Assembly: GCA_963728045.1 (NCBI GenBank)
Contig: CAVSIE010000002.1
Location: 1,364,001-1,428,000 of the forward strand
From: VRUE01 sp963728045
Lineage (GTDB): Bacteria; Actinomycetota; Thermoleophilia; Solirubrobacterales; 70-9
DNA: 64,000 nt
Direction: 5' to 3'
Made by a program: the position numbers and the translations under genes. The stretch's first letter is position 1. Each line of letters begins with the position of its first letter. The notes below the pieces were generated by a model. It worked only from the letters and a program-made list of their open reading frames with translations, made no database searches and was not told where the DNA came from. Below, one piece after another: positions 44,410-52,975 of the stretch.

Positions 44410-45512
44410 AACGTCCGCGCATGAAGCAGACGACCTCGCAAGTGGAGACGCCTGAGGGCGACCTCTACCTCCTGCGGGCGGCTGTAGGGAAAGACATCCG
44501 CATCGAGGGGCCTACCGAGCAGGATCGCCGCCTGCTGGGTGCTCTCGACGGCCAGCACACCCGCAAAGAGCTCGATGAAGAGTTCGGCGAGTCAGAGGTC
44601 GGGGATCTGCTGGCTCAACTGGATGAGCTGTGCGTTCTCGAGGATGCCGCCGACGACGATCTGGTGCCTAAGGACACGATGGCGCGCTTCGATCGGCAGC
44701 TGCGCTACTTCAGCGACGTCACTGAAGGGCCAACCCCCTCGCAGTGCCAGGCCAAGCTCGAAGCCGCGCGAATCGCCGTTTTGGGAGTAGGCGGGCTCGG
44801 CGGCTGGTCGGCCCTATCGCTCGCTTGCGTCGGTGTCGGCGAGATGCTGCTGGTCGACTTTGACCGCGTCGACCTGACCAACCTCAACCGCCAGGTCCTC
44901 TACAGCGAGGACGACATCGGCCGGGCAAAGGCAGAGGCGGCGGCGGAGCGTCTTGGCTCCTTCAACTCGCGGATGCGAATCGAAGCGATGGACAGGCGCC
45001 TCGGCAGCGAAGCCGAGATCGCCGCCGCGATAGAGGGCTATGACGTTGTTATCGACGCGGTCGATTGGCCCGCTCACGAAATCGAGCACTGGGTCAACTC
45101 AGCCTGCTTCGCCGCCGGTATCCCCTACGTCGCGATGAGCCACTTCCCGCCCTTCGCCCGGATCGGCCCCTTCTACGTTCCGGGGAAAACGGGCTGCTAT
45201 GCCTGCCAGGAGATCTCCTACAGGCGCTCCTATCCGCTGTTCGATCTGGTGATCGAGCAAAACCGCGCCACGGAGTCTCCGGCCGGCACGTTGGGCCCCG
45301 CCTGTGGCTTGATCGGGAACCTGATTGCGCTCGACATCATGCATCACCTGACCGGCCTCGCTGAGCCGGCGACCCTGGGGGTCAGCCACAGCTACGACTT
45401 GCGGACCCTGGCTGTGAAATCCGAATCCGTCGTTCCCGAGAGCGAGTGCCCTGTCTGCGGGCACATGCAGCCAGCCCGAGCAGGCGAGCTGCAAGAGACC
45501 GCTTCGGAATAG
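44406..45512 (+). CDS. E1/ThiF-like adenylating enzyme with N-terminal RRE-like domain
   Basis: 368 residues. Residues about 12-95 form a small winged-helix-like region (DLYLLRAAVGKDIRIEG, LLGALDGQHTRKEL, LLAQLDELCVLED) resembling the peptide-clamp/RRE domain of MccB, PaaA and cyclodehydratase partner proteins. The ThiF domain has the nucleotide loop GVGGLGG (127-133), LVDFDRVDLTNLNRQ (149-163), VIDAVD (215-220) and two zinc Cys pairs, C264/C267 and C348/C351. It would adenylate a peptide or sulfur-carrier carboxylate. A second Met at residue 6 is an alternative start. First gene of an operon with the methyltransferase, 15 bases apart. MoeB/ThiF proper is less likely given the extra N-terminus and lack of MoaD/ThiS nearby. 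Confidence 0.8.
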   Translation: MKRPRMKQTTSQVETPEGDLYLLRAAVGKDIRIEGPTEQDRRLLGALDGQHTRKELDEEFGESEVGDLLAQLDELCVLEDAADDDLVPKDTMARFDRQLRYFSDVTEGPTPSQCQAKLEAARIAVLGVGGLGGWSALSLACVGVGEMLLVDFDRVDLTNLNRQVLYSEDDIGRAKAEAAAERLGSFNSRMRIEAMDRRLGSEAEIAAAIEGYDVVIDAVDWPAHEIEHWVNSACFAAGIPYVAMSHFPPFARIGPFYVPGKTGCYACQEISYRRSYPLFDLVIEQNRATESPAGTLGPACGLIGNLIALDIMHHLTGLAEPATLGVSHSYDLRTLAVKSESVVPESECPVCGHMQPARAGELQETASE

Positions 45513-45527
45513 AGCGAGGCCGCCGAA

Positions 45528-46304
45528 ATGGCACCCGAAGCACAGGAAGGCCATGCCGAGGTCGCCTACGACGCGATGGCTGCGGTCTATGACGACTTCA
45601 CGGCGGACAATGACTTTGATGGGTGGCTGAGCGATCTACTGCCCCACCTAGAGCGCTGCGGCCTTTCCGGGAACCGCCTGCTCGACGTGGGCTGTGGCAC
45701 CGGCAAGAGCTTCATGCCGATGCTCGCTCGCGGCTGGAAGGTAACCGGCTGCGATATCTCGCCGGCAATGCTGGAGAGAGCAAGAGAGAAGGCCGGAGGG
45801 ACCGCTCGGCTGGAGATCGCCGATATGCGCAAGCTGCCCGTCTTTGGCGCCTTCGATCTCGTCTGGGCACTCGATGACGCGATCAACTATCTGCTGAGCG
45901 ACGACGAGCTGGTAGCGGCCCTCTTAGGGATTCGGGACAATTTGATCCATGCCGGGCTGTTTATGTTCGACTTGAACGCCCTCTTCATATACCGGACTTT
46001 CTTTGCCGAGCGGCATATAGTGGAGCGCGACGGAATGCGCTTGATCTGGACTGGCCGGTCGTCCCCAGACGTAGAAGCGAGGTCGATCTGCGAGGCGGCC
46101 TTCGAGATCCAGGGCAGCGGAAGCAATTCAAGCCCACAGCTCCATCGTCAGCGCCACTTTCCAGAAGTCGACGTTCTCGCCGCGCTGGAGAGCACCGGCC
46201 TTGAGTGCCTGGGAGTCTTCGGCCACGGCTATGACGGCGTGCCAAGGCAGCCTCTGGACGAAGAGATCCATACCAAGGCGATCTACGTCGCTCGCAAGGC
46301 ATAG
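45528..46304 (+). CDS. SAM-dependent methyltransferase partnered with the E1-like enzyme
   Basis: 258 residues. YDAMAAVYDDFTADNDFDGW is the substrate-lid N-terminus typical of small-molecule N-methyltransferases (TylM1/DesVI kind), followed by LLDVGCGTGKSFMPML, VTGCDISPAMLERAREK, FDLVWALDDAINYLLSDDEL and GLFMFDLNALFIY. A beta-rich insertion (about 165-215) probably binds the substrate. ATG at 45528, 15 bases after the E1-like stop, so co-expressed. In this setting it could methylate the peptide product or its nucleotide adduct. That is inference. Confidence 0.82.
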   Translation: MAPEAQEGHAEVAYDAMAAVYDDFTADNDFDGWLSDLLPHLERCGLSGNRLLDVGCGTGKSFMPMLARGWKVTGCDISPAMLERAREKAGGTARLEIADMRKLPVFGAFDLVWALDDAINYLLSDDELVAALLGIRDNLIHAGLFMFDLNALFIYRTFFAERHIVERDGMRLIWTGRSSPDVEARSICEAAFEIQGSGSNSSPQLHRQRHFPEVDVLAALESTGLECLGVFGHGYDGVPRQPLDEEIHTKAIYVARKA

Positions 46305-46360
46305 CAAGCTGGCCGATCCCGACCGTCGCGCTGAGGATCAGGACCGGCCATCCAGATCAG

Positions 46361-46477
46361 CTACCGATGCTTGATCGGCAGCAACAAAGGCACGACTGTT
46401 GAGACAGGCGTGATCTTCACCTTGCTCACCTCCTCCGCTGTCAGCTCCCGGCCTTGTGCCGGGGCGGAGTCAGTCAT
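46361..46477 (-). CDS. Short peptide ORF, candidate RiPP precursor
   Basis: 38 codons on the strand opposite the neighbours, with 56 bases between its end and the methyltransferase stop. From the ATG at 46477 it reads with a leader-like half containing GRELTAEEVSKVKI, as in many RiPP leaders, and a hydrophobic, Pro/Ser/Thr-rich end TPVSTVVPLLLPIKHR. There is no ribosome-binding site before that ATG. Inside the frame, a perfect AGGAGGTGA stands eight bases before the GTG at 46420, which would give a 19-residue peptide instead. Either form is next to an operator palindrome. Not a listed gene type by length; existence needs evidence of expression or conservation. Confidence 0.4.
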   Translation of the reverse strand: MTDSAPAQGRELTAEEVSKVKITPVSTVVPLLLPIKHR

Positions 46478-46481
46478 GGTA

Positions 46482-46507
46482 AGAAATCTGTGACTAGTTA
46501 GATTTCT
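46482..46507. promoter_or_regulatory. Operator-like palindrome between peptide ORF and ArsR-like regulator
   Basis: AGAAATCT, 10 bases, AGATTTCT: perfect 8-bp arms around GTGACTAGTT. The GTGACTAGT core recurs at 47231 after the regulator gene. It lies five bases from the peptide ATG and 87 bases before the regulator start, well placed to control both divergent genes. Confidence 0.6.
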
Positions 46508-46593
46508 GCGAGCGTGGAAGACGAAACGCTTCGCAAATCCCTATGCTCCGGCGCTTCTTAGCGGAGCTAAAGCACTAGATCGAAGGAGACGCC

Positions 46594-47238
46594 TTGGAGG
46601 GCCCAGCGACAGCTAGGAAGCGAGCCTCAGACCACAAACGAGGGACTTACGGCGCTCTCTCTTACGCGCTTGGACACTGGATTCGGATCGACGCGCTGGC
46701 GATCCTCGCGGAGGGCAGGCATAGCGTCAGCGAAGTAGCCGAGATCATGGGCCTGGATCTCAAACGCGTCAGTGGGCACATTCGCGAGCTATATGAGTGC
46801 GGCTGCATCGAAGACGCTGGCACCGAGAAAGTCAGGAACACAACCGAGCACTTCTACCGCGCCGTTGAGCTTCCCTACATCGATGACGAGACATACCGCG
46901 CTTTGCCTCTTGAGGCGCGGCGCGAAATCCTGGCGCTCACTATCCAGGCGATGATGGCAGAGACGCTGGCCTCGTTTCGCGCTGAAAAGATGGAGGGCAA
47001 CGAGAACACATGGATTGGTTGGGGCTGCGCCAACCTCGACTCCCAGGGTCAGCGAGAGCTCAAAGAAGAGATCACGGCAACTTTAGAGCGCGTCGTGGGC
47101 ATTAATGCCCGGGCAGCCAACCGTCTTAGTGAATCGGGAGAGGATGGCGTTACCACTGTCTTCTCGTTCAACGCCTTCGATAGAAGCCGACCTGGCCGGC
47201 CGCAGGGCGGGTACTCCCCGCCAGAGGAAAGTGACTAG
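46594..47238 (+). CDS. ArsR-like winged-helix transcriptional regulator
   Basis: 214 residues from the TTG at 46594, which has GAAGGAG five bases upstream. SYALGHWIRIDALAILAEGRHSVSEVAEIMGLDLKRVSGHIRELYECGCIED is a winged helix-turn-helix of the ArsR/DUF type; the rest (about 90-200) is an alpha-helical sensor region with no metal-binding Cys cluster, including WIGWGCANLDSQGQRELKEEI. It probably binds the GTGACTAGT-containing sites flanking the gene and controls the peptide/adenylation cluster. Ligand unknown. Confidence 0.75.
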   Translation: MEGPATARKRASDHKRGTYGALSYALGHWIRIDALAILAEGRHSVSEVAEIMGLDLKRVSGHIRELYECGCIEDAGTEKVRNTTEHFYRAVELPYIDDETYRALPLEARREILALTIQAMMAETLASFRAEKMEGNENTWIGWGCANLDSQGQRELKEEITATLERVVGINARAANRLSESGEDGVTTVFSFNAFDRSRPGRPQGGYSPPEESD

Positions 47239-47242
47239 TCAC
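47231..47242. promoter_or_regulatory. Second GTGACTAGTCAC operator-like palindrome
   Basis: A perfect 12-bp palindrome overlapping the stop codon of the ArsR-like gene. It shares GTGACTAGT with the centre of the 46482-46507 element. A TTGACA box and further GTGAC half-site follow at about 47260-47275, in the 179-base gap before the next gene. Confidence 0.5.
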
Positions 47243-47417
47243 AAAATCCGCACTTAAAAAGTGACGATTGACAGTGTCGTTTTGATGTGAAAGTTTCCAT
47301 CACTAAGGATCAGATAACCGTTAGGCCTAGTCAGCCAAAGTAGGCCAGCGGCTCTGTTCTCACGCCCCCGGTACGGGCGGGCAAAATCGTCAGCACCACC
47401 GCACCGGGGGCACGTCA

Positions 47418-47738
47418 ATGCAGCGATCTATGCCTTCTAACGTGACCAGCCACCACAGCCAGAGCAACCGCCTTGATTGGAGTGCGCTCACGGCTCATGC
47501 GATCAGCCCAACCAAGTTGGCCGTTATCGAAGCCATCGCGTGGATTGGACAGCCGATATCGGCTGTCCAGCTAGAACAGGTCCTAGATGAAGCGGTCTCC
47601 AACGCAGCTATCTCTTACCACCTGAAAACTATGTGCGATCAAGGTGCCCTAGAGGTGGTTGAGGTTCGTCCATGCCGCGGAAGCGGGGAGAAACTCTGCT
47701 TCTTCACACCTTCCGCCCAGTCAGACCTAAACAACTAA
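47418..47738 (+). CDS. Winged-helix DNA-binding protein
   Basis: 106 residues. SPTKLAVIEAIAWIGQPISAVQLEQVLDEAVSNAAISYHLKTMCDQGALEVVEV is a MarR/ArsR-like winged helix with a recognition helix at NAAISYHLKTM. No sensor domain is attached. ATG at 47418. Its 3' end lies just 30 bases before the start of the giant secreted protein, so it may regulate that gene and be co-transcribed with it. Confidence 0.75.
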   Translation: MQRSMPSNVTSHHSQSNRLDWSALTAHAISPTKLAVIEAIAWIGQPISAVQLEQVLDEAVSNAAISYHLKTMCDQGALEVVEVRPCRGSGEKLCFFTPSAQSDLNN

Positions 47739-47767
47739 GCATCGACCATTTCTTGAAAGGTGGGGGA

Positions 47768-50700
47768 GTGAAGATTCTACGAGGGGAAAGACGTGGAAGC
47801 TGGGCAGTGCTGTTCGCAGTTCTGCTTTGTGCAATCTCGGCGGCACCTGTACTGGCTGACCCGGAACAGCACGACGAGGTCGATCCGCTTGCGCTCTCCG
47901 CACCAAGCCCTGGTGAAGGAGTGGACGTCAAAAGCCCCGAATCGGGAACGCCGGGACTGACCCACCCCGACGCCGCAGAAGGCGTGCCTCTCAGTCAGCT
48001 TGGCCGCGAGGAAGCTGGTGAGCTTCTAGATGCCGTCTTCGCTCCGGTTCTTGAAGGCCTTGAGGGCCCATTCGATGAACTTCGCCCGGAAAAATTCCTT
48101 GCCGACAATGTCGCCGTCATTCCTGCCGGCCAGCAGCCCGAGGATGGTGACTCAAGCGGTGGCGAGGATGGGAGCAGCGTCCAGGGCCCAACCCTAATCA
48201 GCTCGACCATTCCGCTGCGAGTTGAAGAACCCAATGGCGATGAGGGGCTCATAGACCTCAGCCTTGAAGAGGATGATGGCGCGTTCCGAATCGCAAACCC
48301 CTTGGTCGAGGTCGAAGTCCCCCAAGACCTCGGAGAAGGTATCGAGCTGCCGGGAACCGGGGTGAGCGTCGAGGTCGCACAGGCCGTTGAGGAACGCAGC
48401 CCCTCAGAGCTTGACCACAATGCCGTTCTCTATCCCAATATCGCCCAAGACACCGACTTCGCAGTCGCGCCAGCACCCACCGGATTCGAGACGCTGACCC
48501 AGCTGCGCACTCCCGACGCTCCTCGATCTCAGGCGCTCAACCTGGACTTGCCTGACGGCGCAGCGCTGAAAGCAACAGAAGAAGGCGGAGCCGAAGTCGT
48601 GAAAGGCGGAGAAGCCCTCGTAGGCATTTCTCCGCCGTCGGCCCTGGATGCTGCAGGCGAGAACGTACCCGTGAGCATGGCTGTCTCCGGCGACTCTCTG
48701 GTGCTTGCAGTCTCCCCTGGTGAGTCAGCCCAGTATCCAATCCTCGTCGATCCGCTCATCCAGTCTTACAAATGGGCATCAGGCCAGCCGCAGGCTGGCA
48801 TAACCGCCAGCACCGGTGCCGAACAGTGGAGCCCTGAAACAATCGCAAAAGGCGGATTGAGCAAACCGGCCTACAGAACTGAAACCGGAAGTGGGCAATA
48901 CGGGCTATATGTGGCAGCGCAGGGCTGGCCAGCGTGGACCGGGGATCACGCCGCTTGGATCTACACGGTCCCGCGCTACTTCTCAGACCAGATTTTTGGA
49001 ACTCTTCCTACCAGCTATATCTCAGGCATGACCCTGTCGGGTTTGTACTGGTGGGCGAATAGCGAACACAATAGCCCCTACTTGACCGCCGGCCTGTGGA
49101 ACGTGGTCGACAAAAAATGGGTCAGCCTGCTGTCGCACACAGGCCTGGCAGGCCATTCCATTCCCGATACAAGCTATGTGTACAAATTCCCTAACCCCTA
49201 TCCAGATACGAACATCAAGGTCGCGTCGCTGGGCCTTTGGGCGAAAGAAGACACCACGGGCTATAACGGCGCCAGTGTTCGCTCCACCGTTGCCACCATC
49301 GAACTTGCAGAGCCCGCGACAGACTTGCCAAAATTCGGCTCACTCTCTGGTCCTTCGCAGTGGGTAGATCAAACAGCGGCTCCAATCAACTTCACGGCCG
49401 GCGATGCGGGCCTTGGCGTCTACGCGATCACTCTTAGCAATTTTCAGCACTCGTGGAAAACGGCGCACGGGTGCGTCGGCGTGGGCGGGAACGCTTGCCC
49501 GCAGACCTGGAAATCGACCGAAACGAAACTTCCGGTCGTCAAATACGACCCATCGGTTCTGCCTCAGGGAACGAACACGCTCAAAGTGGTCGCCGAAGAC
49601 CCGCTTGGACATACGTCAGCAGCCTCTGTGCCGGTCAAGGTCGACCACACCGTGCCCGACCTCAATCTCTCGGGACCGCTTACAGAACAGGGGAAAATCG
49701 GGACGAGCGCAGCTGAGTACGCCCTGAACTACAGCGCGACGGACGGAGACGTTGCAACGCCGTCTGGTATCGCAACCATCGGGTCCGCTGGTGTAAGCGA
49801 CGGCAAATTTCAGCGACCCCAAGGTATAGCCATCGATGCGAGTGGAAATATCTGGGTTGTTGACCGGAATAACTACCGAGTCCAGAAGTTCGACAAAGAA
49901 GGTAAATTCGTTCTCCAGTTTGGGGGTCAGGGCAGCACGAACGGAAAATTTGTCGATCCGCGGACTATCGCGGTAAGCAACAACGGCACTGTCTGGGTGT
50001 CGGATCTTGCGGGCGGCCGAATCCAAGCGTTCGACCAGAATGGCGGATTCATCCGGCAAATCGGTAAAGAAGTCTTCCTTCAGCCTTACGGGATTGCCAC
50101 GGCGCCAGGCGGAATGCTGTGGGTCTCCGATCCTGGCTGGAACCGCGTCTTTAAGCTCAATGAAACCGGCGGCCAGGTCAGCTACGTCAAAGGCTCGCCC
50201 ACAGACCCGACTGCTCTCGTCGCTGCCAAACTGAATTACCCAATCGGCCTAGCAACGGATAGCAGCGGCGGCGTGTGGGCGGCAGACACGGCCAACGATC
50301 GAATTCAGAGGTTCGATGCCAACGGCAAATTCGTCACCCAGTTTGGCGTTGCGGGGACTGGGCCCGGCCAGTTGGACAACCCCCTCTACATCGCAATTGC
50401 CCGCTCAGGCAACCTGCTGGTGACTGAAGAGTTCAGCAATCGCGTCCAAGTTTTCCGGCCCGATGGGACATTCCTGCGTAAGTTCGGCACTGTAGGGGCA
50501 GGCAGTGATCAGTTCACGGAAGTGAGGGGGATCGCGGCGATCAGCTCCTCAAACGAAGCGCTCGTGGCCGACGCGGGCAACCACCGTGTGCAGAGATGGA
50601 GCCACGCGGATCTTGACAAACAGTCGGGTGTGGTAAGCACCGAAGTCAAAATCGACGGTCAAGTAGTTGAGCCTAAATATGCTCCAGGGTGCCCAGTCGA

Positions 50701-52444
50701 AAATTGCGCCATCAGCAAAGCATGGACGCTGAAAGCGATCGACTACGGATCTGGCGCACACAGCATTCACGTGACTACCACCGACGGCGTTGGGCTCTCC
50801 ACCACAAAATCCCTGACGATCGCGACGGTCAAAGACACGACGGGCCCTCAGCTGACGGCTAACAGCAGCTTCTACACGGCACCGGAGGGCTGGCTAGACC
50901 AGGAAATCTACTCCTATTCCGCCAGCGCCTCGGACGCCACCTACGGTGTCACGTCACTTGCCTTGAAGATCGATGGCAAAGTCATCAAAAGCACAGTGCA
51001 GAGCTGCTCAAGTGGGAAATGCGGAGCGTCCATTTTTGGCTCGATCGACATGACGACCTACAAAGGCGGTGCACATCCAGCCGAACTTATCACGACGGAC
51101 GCCGGTGGCAATACGACTAAAAAAGCGTGGACGATCAACGTCAACCCAGAGGGAACTGTCTCTAGCGGCGAGGCGATCGAGACGCTTGAAGCAGTTGATG
51201 ATACGAGCGAATCAACGGTCGTAGCATCCACGGACGAAGTGCTTGAGCCCGGTCAGATCGAAGCAGGCGACAATCCAGGTCTTCAGGTGTCTGGCTCCGT
51301 AATTGAAAGCACAGGAACTCCCACCTCGACCACTATGACCACCGATCCAGATGATGGTTTCACGATCGACAGCCCGGATGGAAAAACCACCATCACCCCT
51401 GTTGTCAACGAAGGCTCCGAGGATATAGAAGTTGCCGCCGGGGTTGCGGGTGTGGCTGCAAATACTAAAACTGAAGTTGACAGCGTTGTGCGGCCCCAAT
51501 ACAACGGCGTGCAGACGTTCCAGGCGATCCGCTCAGACGAAAGTCCTGAAAAATTCTCCTGGTCTGTCAACCTCGCCGAAGGGCAAAAACTGGTACTGGT
51601 AAATAGTGACTATGCCATGGTTCTCTATGCCGACGGTTCAACAGCCTTCCTCATAACGGCAGAGGAAGCACATGACGCGACTGGCAAAGCCGTGCCCACT
51701 AGCCTTGAAGTCTCGGGCAATGTGCTGACGCTCAAAGTCGATTTCCGTTCCGCTCAGTTTGTCTATCCAATAGTCGCGGGTCAAGGATGGGAAACCAAGT
51801 ATGAAGTCCCAATCTACATAGAACAACCTGAAGATGAATTTGAAATTAAACAGCGAGAAGAAGAAGAAAAACTATACGAAGAAGGCAATCCATCCGAACC
51901 GACTGAAGTCGTGAAAACACCGTTTTCACCAAAAATAGGTGAGTTGATCCTTAAGCCGAAAGTCATCGGCCCCACAGAGTACGCTGCGCCCCCGTATCCG
52001 CCAAGCGGTGGTGCCTCGACAAGTAAGATAAGGGTCTTTACGGTCGAGCCTAATAAAGTCTGTGGCCTACACTGCGATCATTGGTGGGCGAACCTTCGCA
52101 ATCCCTCATTTATTCGGGGATTCAATTGGGCACATTGGGAAGGCGGCACCCAGGTACACTGTAGTACTGGTCAGGAATGGTGGTTTGCACTCACCATCTT
52201 TCCAACCATGCCTGATCCGGGCTGTGGGTTCACCGGCCCGAGTAAAGTTTGGAAGGGGGAAGGCAAACATTTGACCATCTGGGGCCGATATAGAATTGGA
52301 GCGCTGGTGGCGACGGAGTTCGTTGAATTTGAAAAAGTCCGCTACCTTTCGTTGCAAATATGGGTGTGGCCGAACGGATTTCAGCAGGACCGCGTCGGTG
52401 AGTGGGACTGCGAGGGGTCAAATGTTCCCTCTTATTACTGCTAA
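47768..52444 (+). CDS. Giant secreted NHL-repeat protein with unique C-terminal domain
   Basis: 1558 residues from the GTG at 47768 (GGTGGGGGA ahead). Signal peptide (SWAVLFAVLLCAISAAPVLA), an acidic region, a DNRLRE/RHS-type N-terminal module (about 130-560, e.g. VDPLIQSYKWASGQ), an Ig-like part, NHL beta-propeller repeats at about 670-945 (FQRPQGIAIDASGNIWVVDRNNYRVQKFD and relatives), a further Ig-like pair, a conserved module at about 1240-1355 shared with the product at 52976, and a charged linker (EDEFEIKQREEEEKLYEEG) leading to a Cys/Trp-rich terminal domain. The terminal third is visibly AT-richer. A polymorphic-toxin-like or adhesive role is possible; no catalytic motif recognised. 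Confidence 0.85.
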   Translation: MKILRGERRGSWAVLFAVLLCAISAAPVLADPEQHDEVDPLALSAPSPGEGVDVKSPESGTPGLTHPDAAEGVPLSQLGREEAGELLDAVFAPVLEGLEGPFDELRPEKFLADNVAVIPAGQQPEDGDSSGGEDGSSVQGPTLISSTIPLRVEEPNGDEGLIDLSLEEDDGAFRIANPLVEVEVPQDLGEGIELPGTGVSVEVAQAVEERSPSELDHNAVLYPNIAQDTDFAVAPAPTGFETLTQLRTPDAPRSQALNLDLPDGAALKATEEGGAEVVKGGEALVGISPPSALDAAGENVPVSMAVSGDSLVLAVSPGESAQYPILVDPLIQSYKWASGQPQAGITASTGAEQWSPETIAKGGLSKPAYRTETGSGQYGLYVAAQGWPAWTGDHAAWIYTVPRYFSDQIFGTLPTSYISGMTLSGLYWWANSEHNSPYLTAGLWNVVDKKWVSLLSHTGLAGHSIPDTSYVYKFPNPYPDTNIKVASLGLWAKEDTTGYNGASVRSTVATIELAEPATDLPKFGSLSGPSQWVDQTAAPINFTAGDAGLGVYAITLSNFQHSWKTAHGCVGVGGNACPQTWKSTETKLPVVKYDPSVLPQGTNTLKVVAEDPLGHTSAASVPVKVDHTVPDLNLSGPLTEQGKIGTSAAEYALNYSATDGDVATPSGIATIGSAGVSDGKFQRPQGIAIDASGNIWVVDRNNYRVQKFDKEGKFVLQFGGQGSTNGKFVDPRTIAVSNNGTVWVSDLAGGRIQAFDQNGGFIRQIGKEVFLQPYGIATAPGGMLWVSDPGWNRVFKLNETGGQVSYVKGSPTDPTALVAAKLNYPIGLATDSSGGVWAADTANDRIQRFDANGKFVTQFGVAGTGPGQLDNPLYIAIARSGNLLVTEEFSNRVQVFRPDGTFLRKFGTVGAGSDQFTEVRGIAAISSSNEALVADAGNHRVQRWSHADLDKQSGVVSTEVKIDGQVVEPKYAPGCPVENCAISKAWTLKAIDYGSGAHSIHVTTTDGVGLSTTKSLTIATVKDTTGPQLTANSSFYTAPEGWLDQEIYSYSASASDATYGVTSLALKIDGKVIKSTVQSCSSGKCGASIFGSIDMTTYKGGAHPAELITTDAGGNTTKKAWTINVNPEGTVSSGEAIETLEAVDDTSESTVVASTDEVLEPGQIEAGDNPGLQVSGSVIESTGTPTSTTMTTDPDDGFTIDSPDGKTTITPVVNEGSEDIEVAAGVAGVAANTKTEVDSVVRPQYNGVQTFQAIRSDESPEKFSWSVNLAEGQKLVLVNSDYAMVLYADGSTAFLITAEEAHDATGKAVPTSLEVSGNVLTLKVDFRSAQFVYPIVAGQGWETKYEVPIYIEQPEDEFEIKQREEEEKLYEEGNPSEPTEVVKTPFSPKIGELILKPKVIGPTEYAAPPYPPSGGASTSKIRVFTVEPNKVCGLHCDHWWANLRNPSFIRGFNWAHWEGGTQVHCSTGQEWWFALTIFPTMPDPGCGFTGPSKVWKGEGKHLTIWGRYRIGALVATEFVEFEKVRYLSLQIWVWPNGFQQDRVGEWDCEGSNVPSYYC

Positions 52445-52449
52445 AATGG

Positions 52450-52809
52450 ATGAGGATATCTGTGAATAGATACGGATTACTTACAGTCTGGATGGCGATT
52501 CTTGCATTGACAATGGTCGCTTGTGGCGAGAACGCCCAGGAATCCCGCGCAAACAGTGCTTGCCTGACCGAAGTACGGGGCGGGTCATCGAAAATATTGC
52601 CGCTTAACAGCGGAATGACCTGCAGCGAAATCGCCCAGACCATCGTCTTGCTATCGAACGCCCCGGGGTCGTACACGCTAAATGATTCGCGTCCGGATCA
52701 AGCACCGCTAATGTGCAGGGTCTATCCAAGGTCGGTAGTCCCACTGCAAATCAAGTGTTTGCAGGGGAGGAAACGCTTCAAGGTGGTGGCGATCGGCGGG
52801 CCTCGATAA
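52450..52809 (+). CDS. Small putative lipoprotein
   Basis: 119 residues starting six bases after the giant gene's stop. An N-terminal hydrophobic segment (LLTVWMAILALTMVAC) ends in a lipobox-like MVAC with Cys25, so the protein is likely lipid-anchored outside the membrane. The mature part has three more Cys and no known domain. Position right after a large secreted protein with a variable C-terminus fits an accessory or immunity protein. AT-rich like the end of its neighbour. Confidence 0.65.
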   Translation: MRISVNRYGLLTVWMAILALTMVACGENAQESRANSACLTEVRGGSSKILPLNSGMTCSEIAQTIVLLSNAPGSYTLNDSRPDQAPLMCRVYPRSVVPLQIKCLQGRKRFKVVAIGGPR

Positions 52810-52975
52810 GGACCCCGCTTGACGCTCAACGAATAACTGAGGGCACTTCGGCGGGACTTCTGACGTTCTTAGCTGTTTATGAAGTCAGATACCAGCCCGA
52901 ATTGCAGGAACGACCACTTTCCGCGCCCTGCTCGCCGTCCGTTCCGAGCCGCCCGACGCCAGGTATCCTTGCCGC

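Noticed and set aside
44406..45512. Assignment of the E1-like protein as MoeB or ThiF of cofactor synthesis.
   Set aside because: It has an extra RRE-like N-terminal domain, and no MoaD/ThiS carrier or cofactor gene is near; a peptide-modifying role fits better, though it is unproven.
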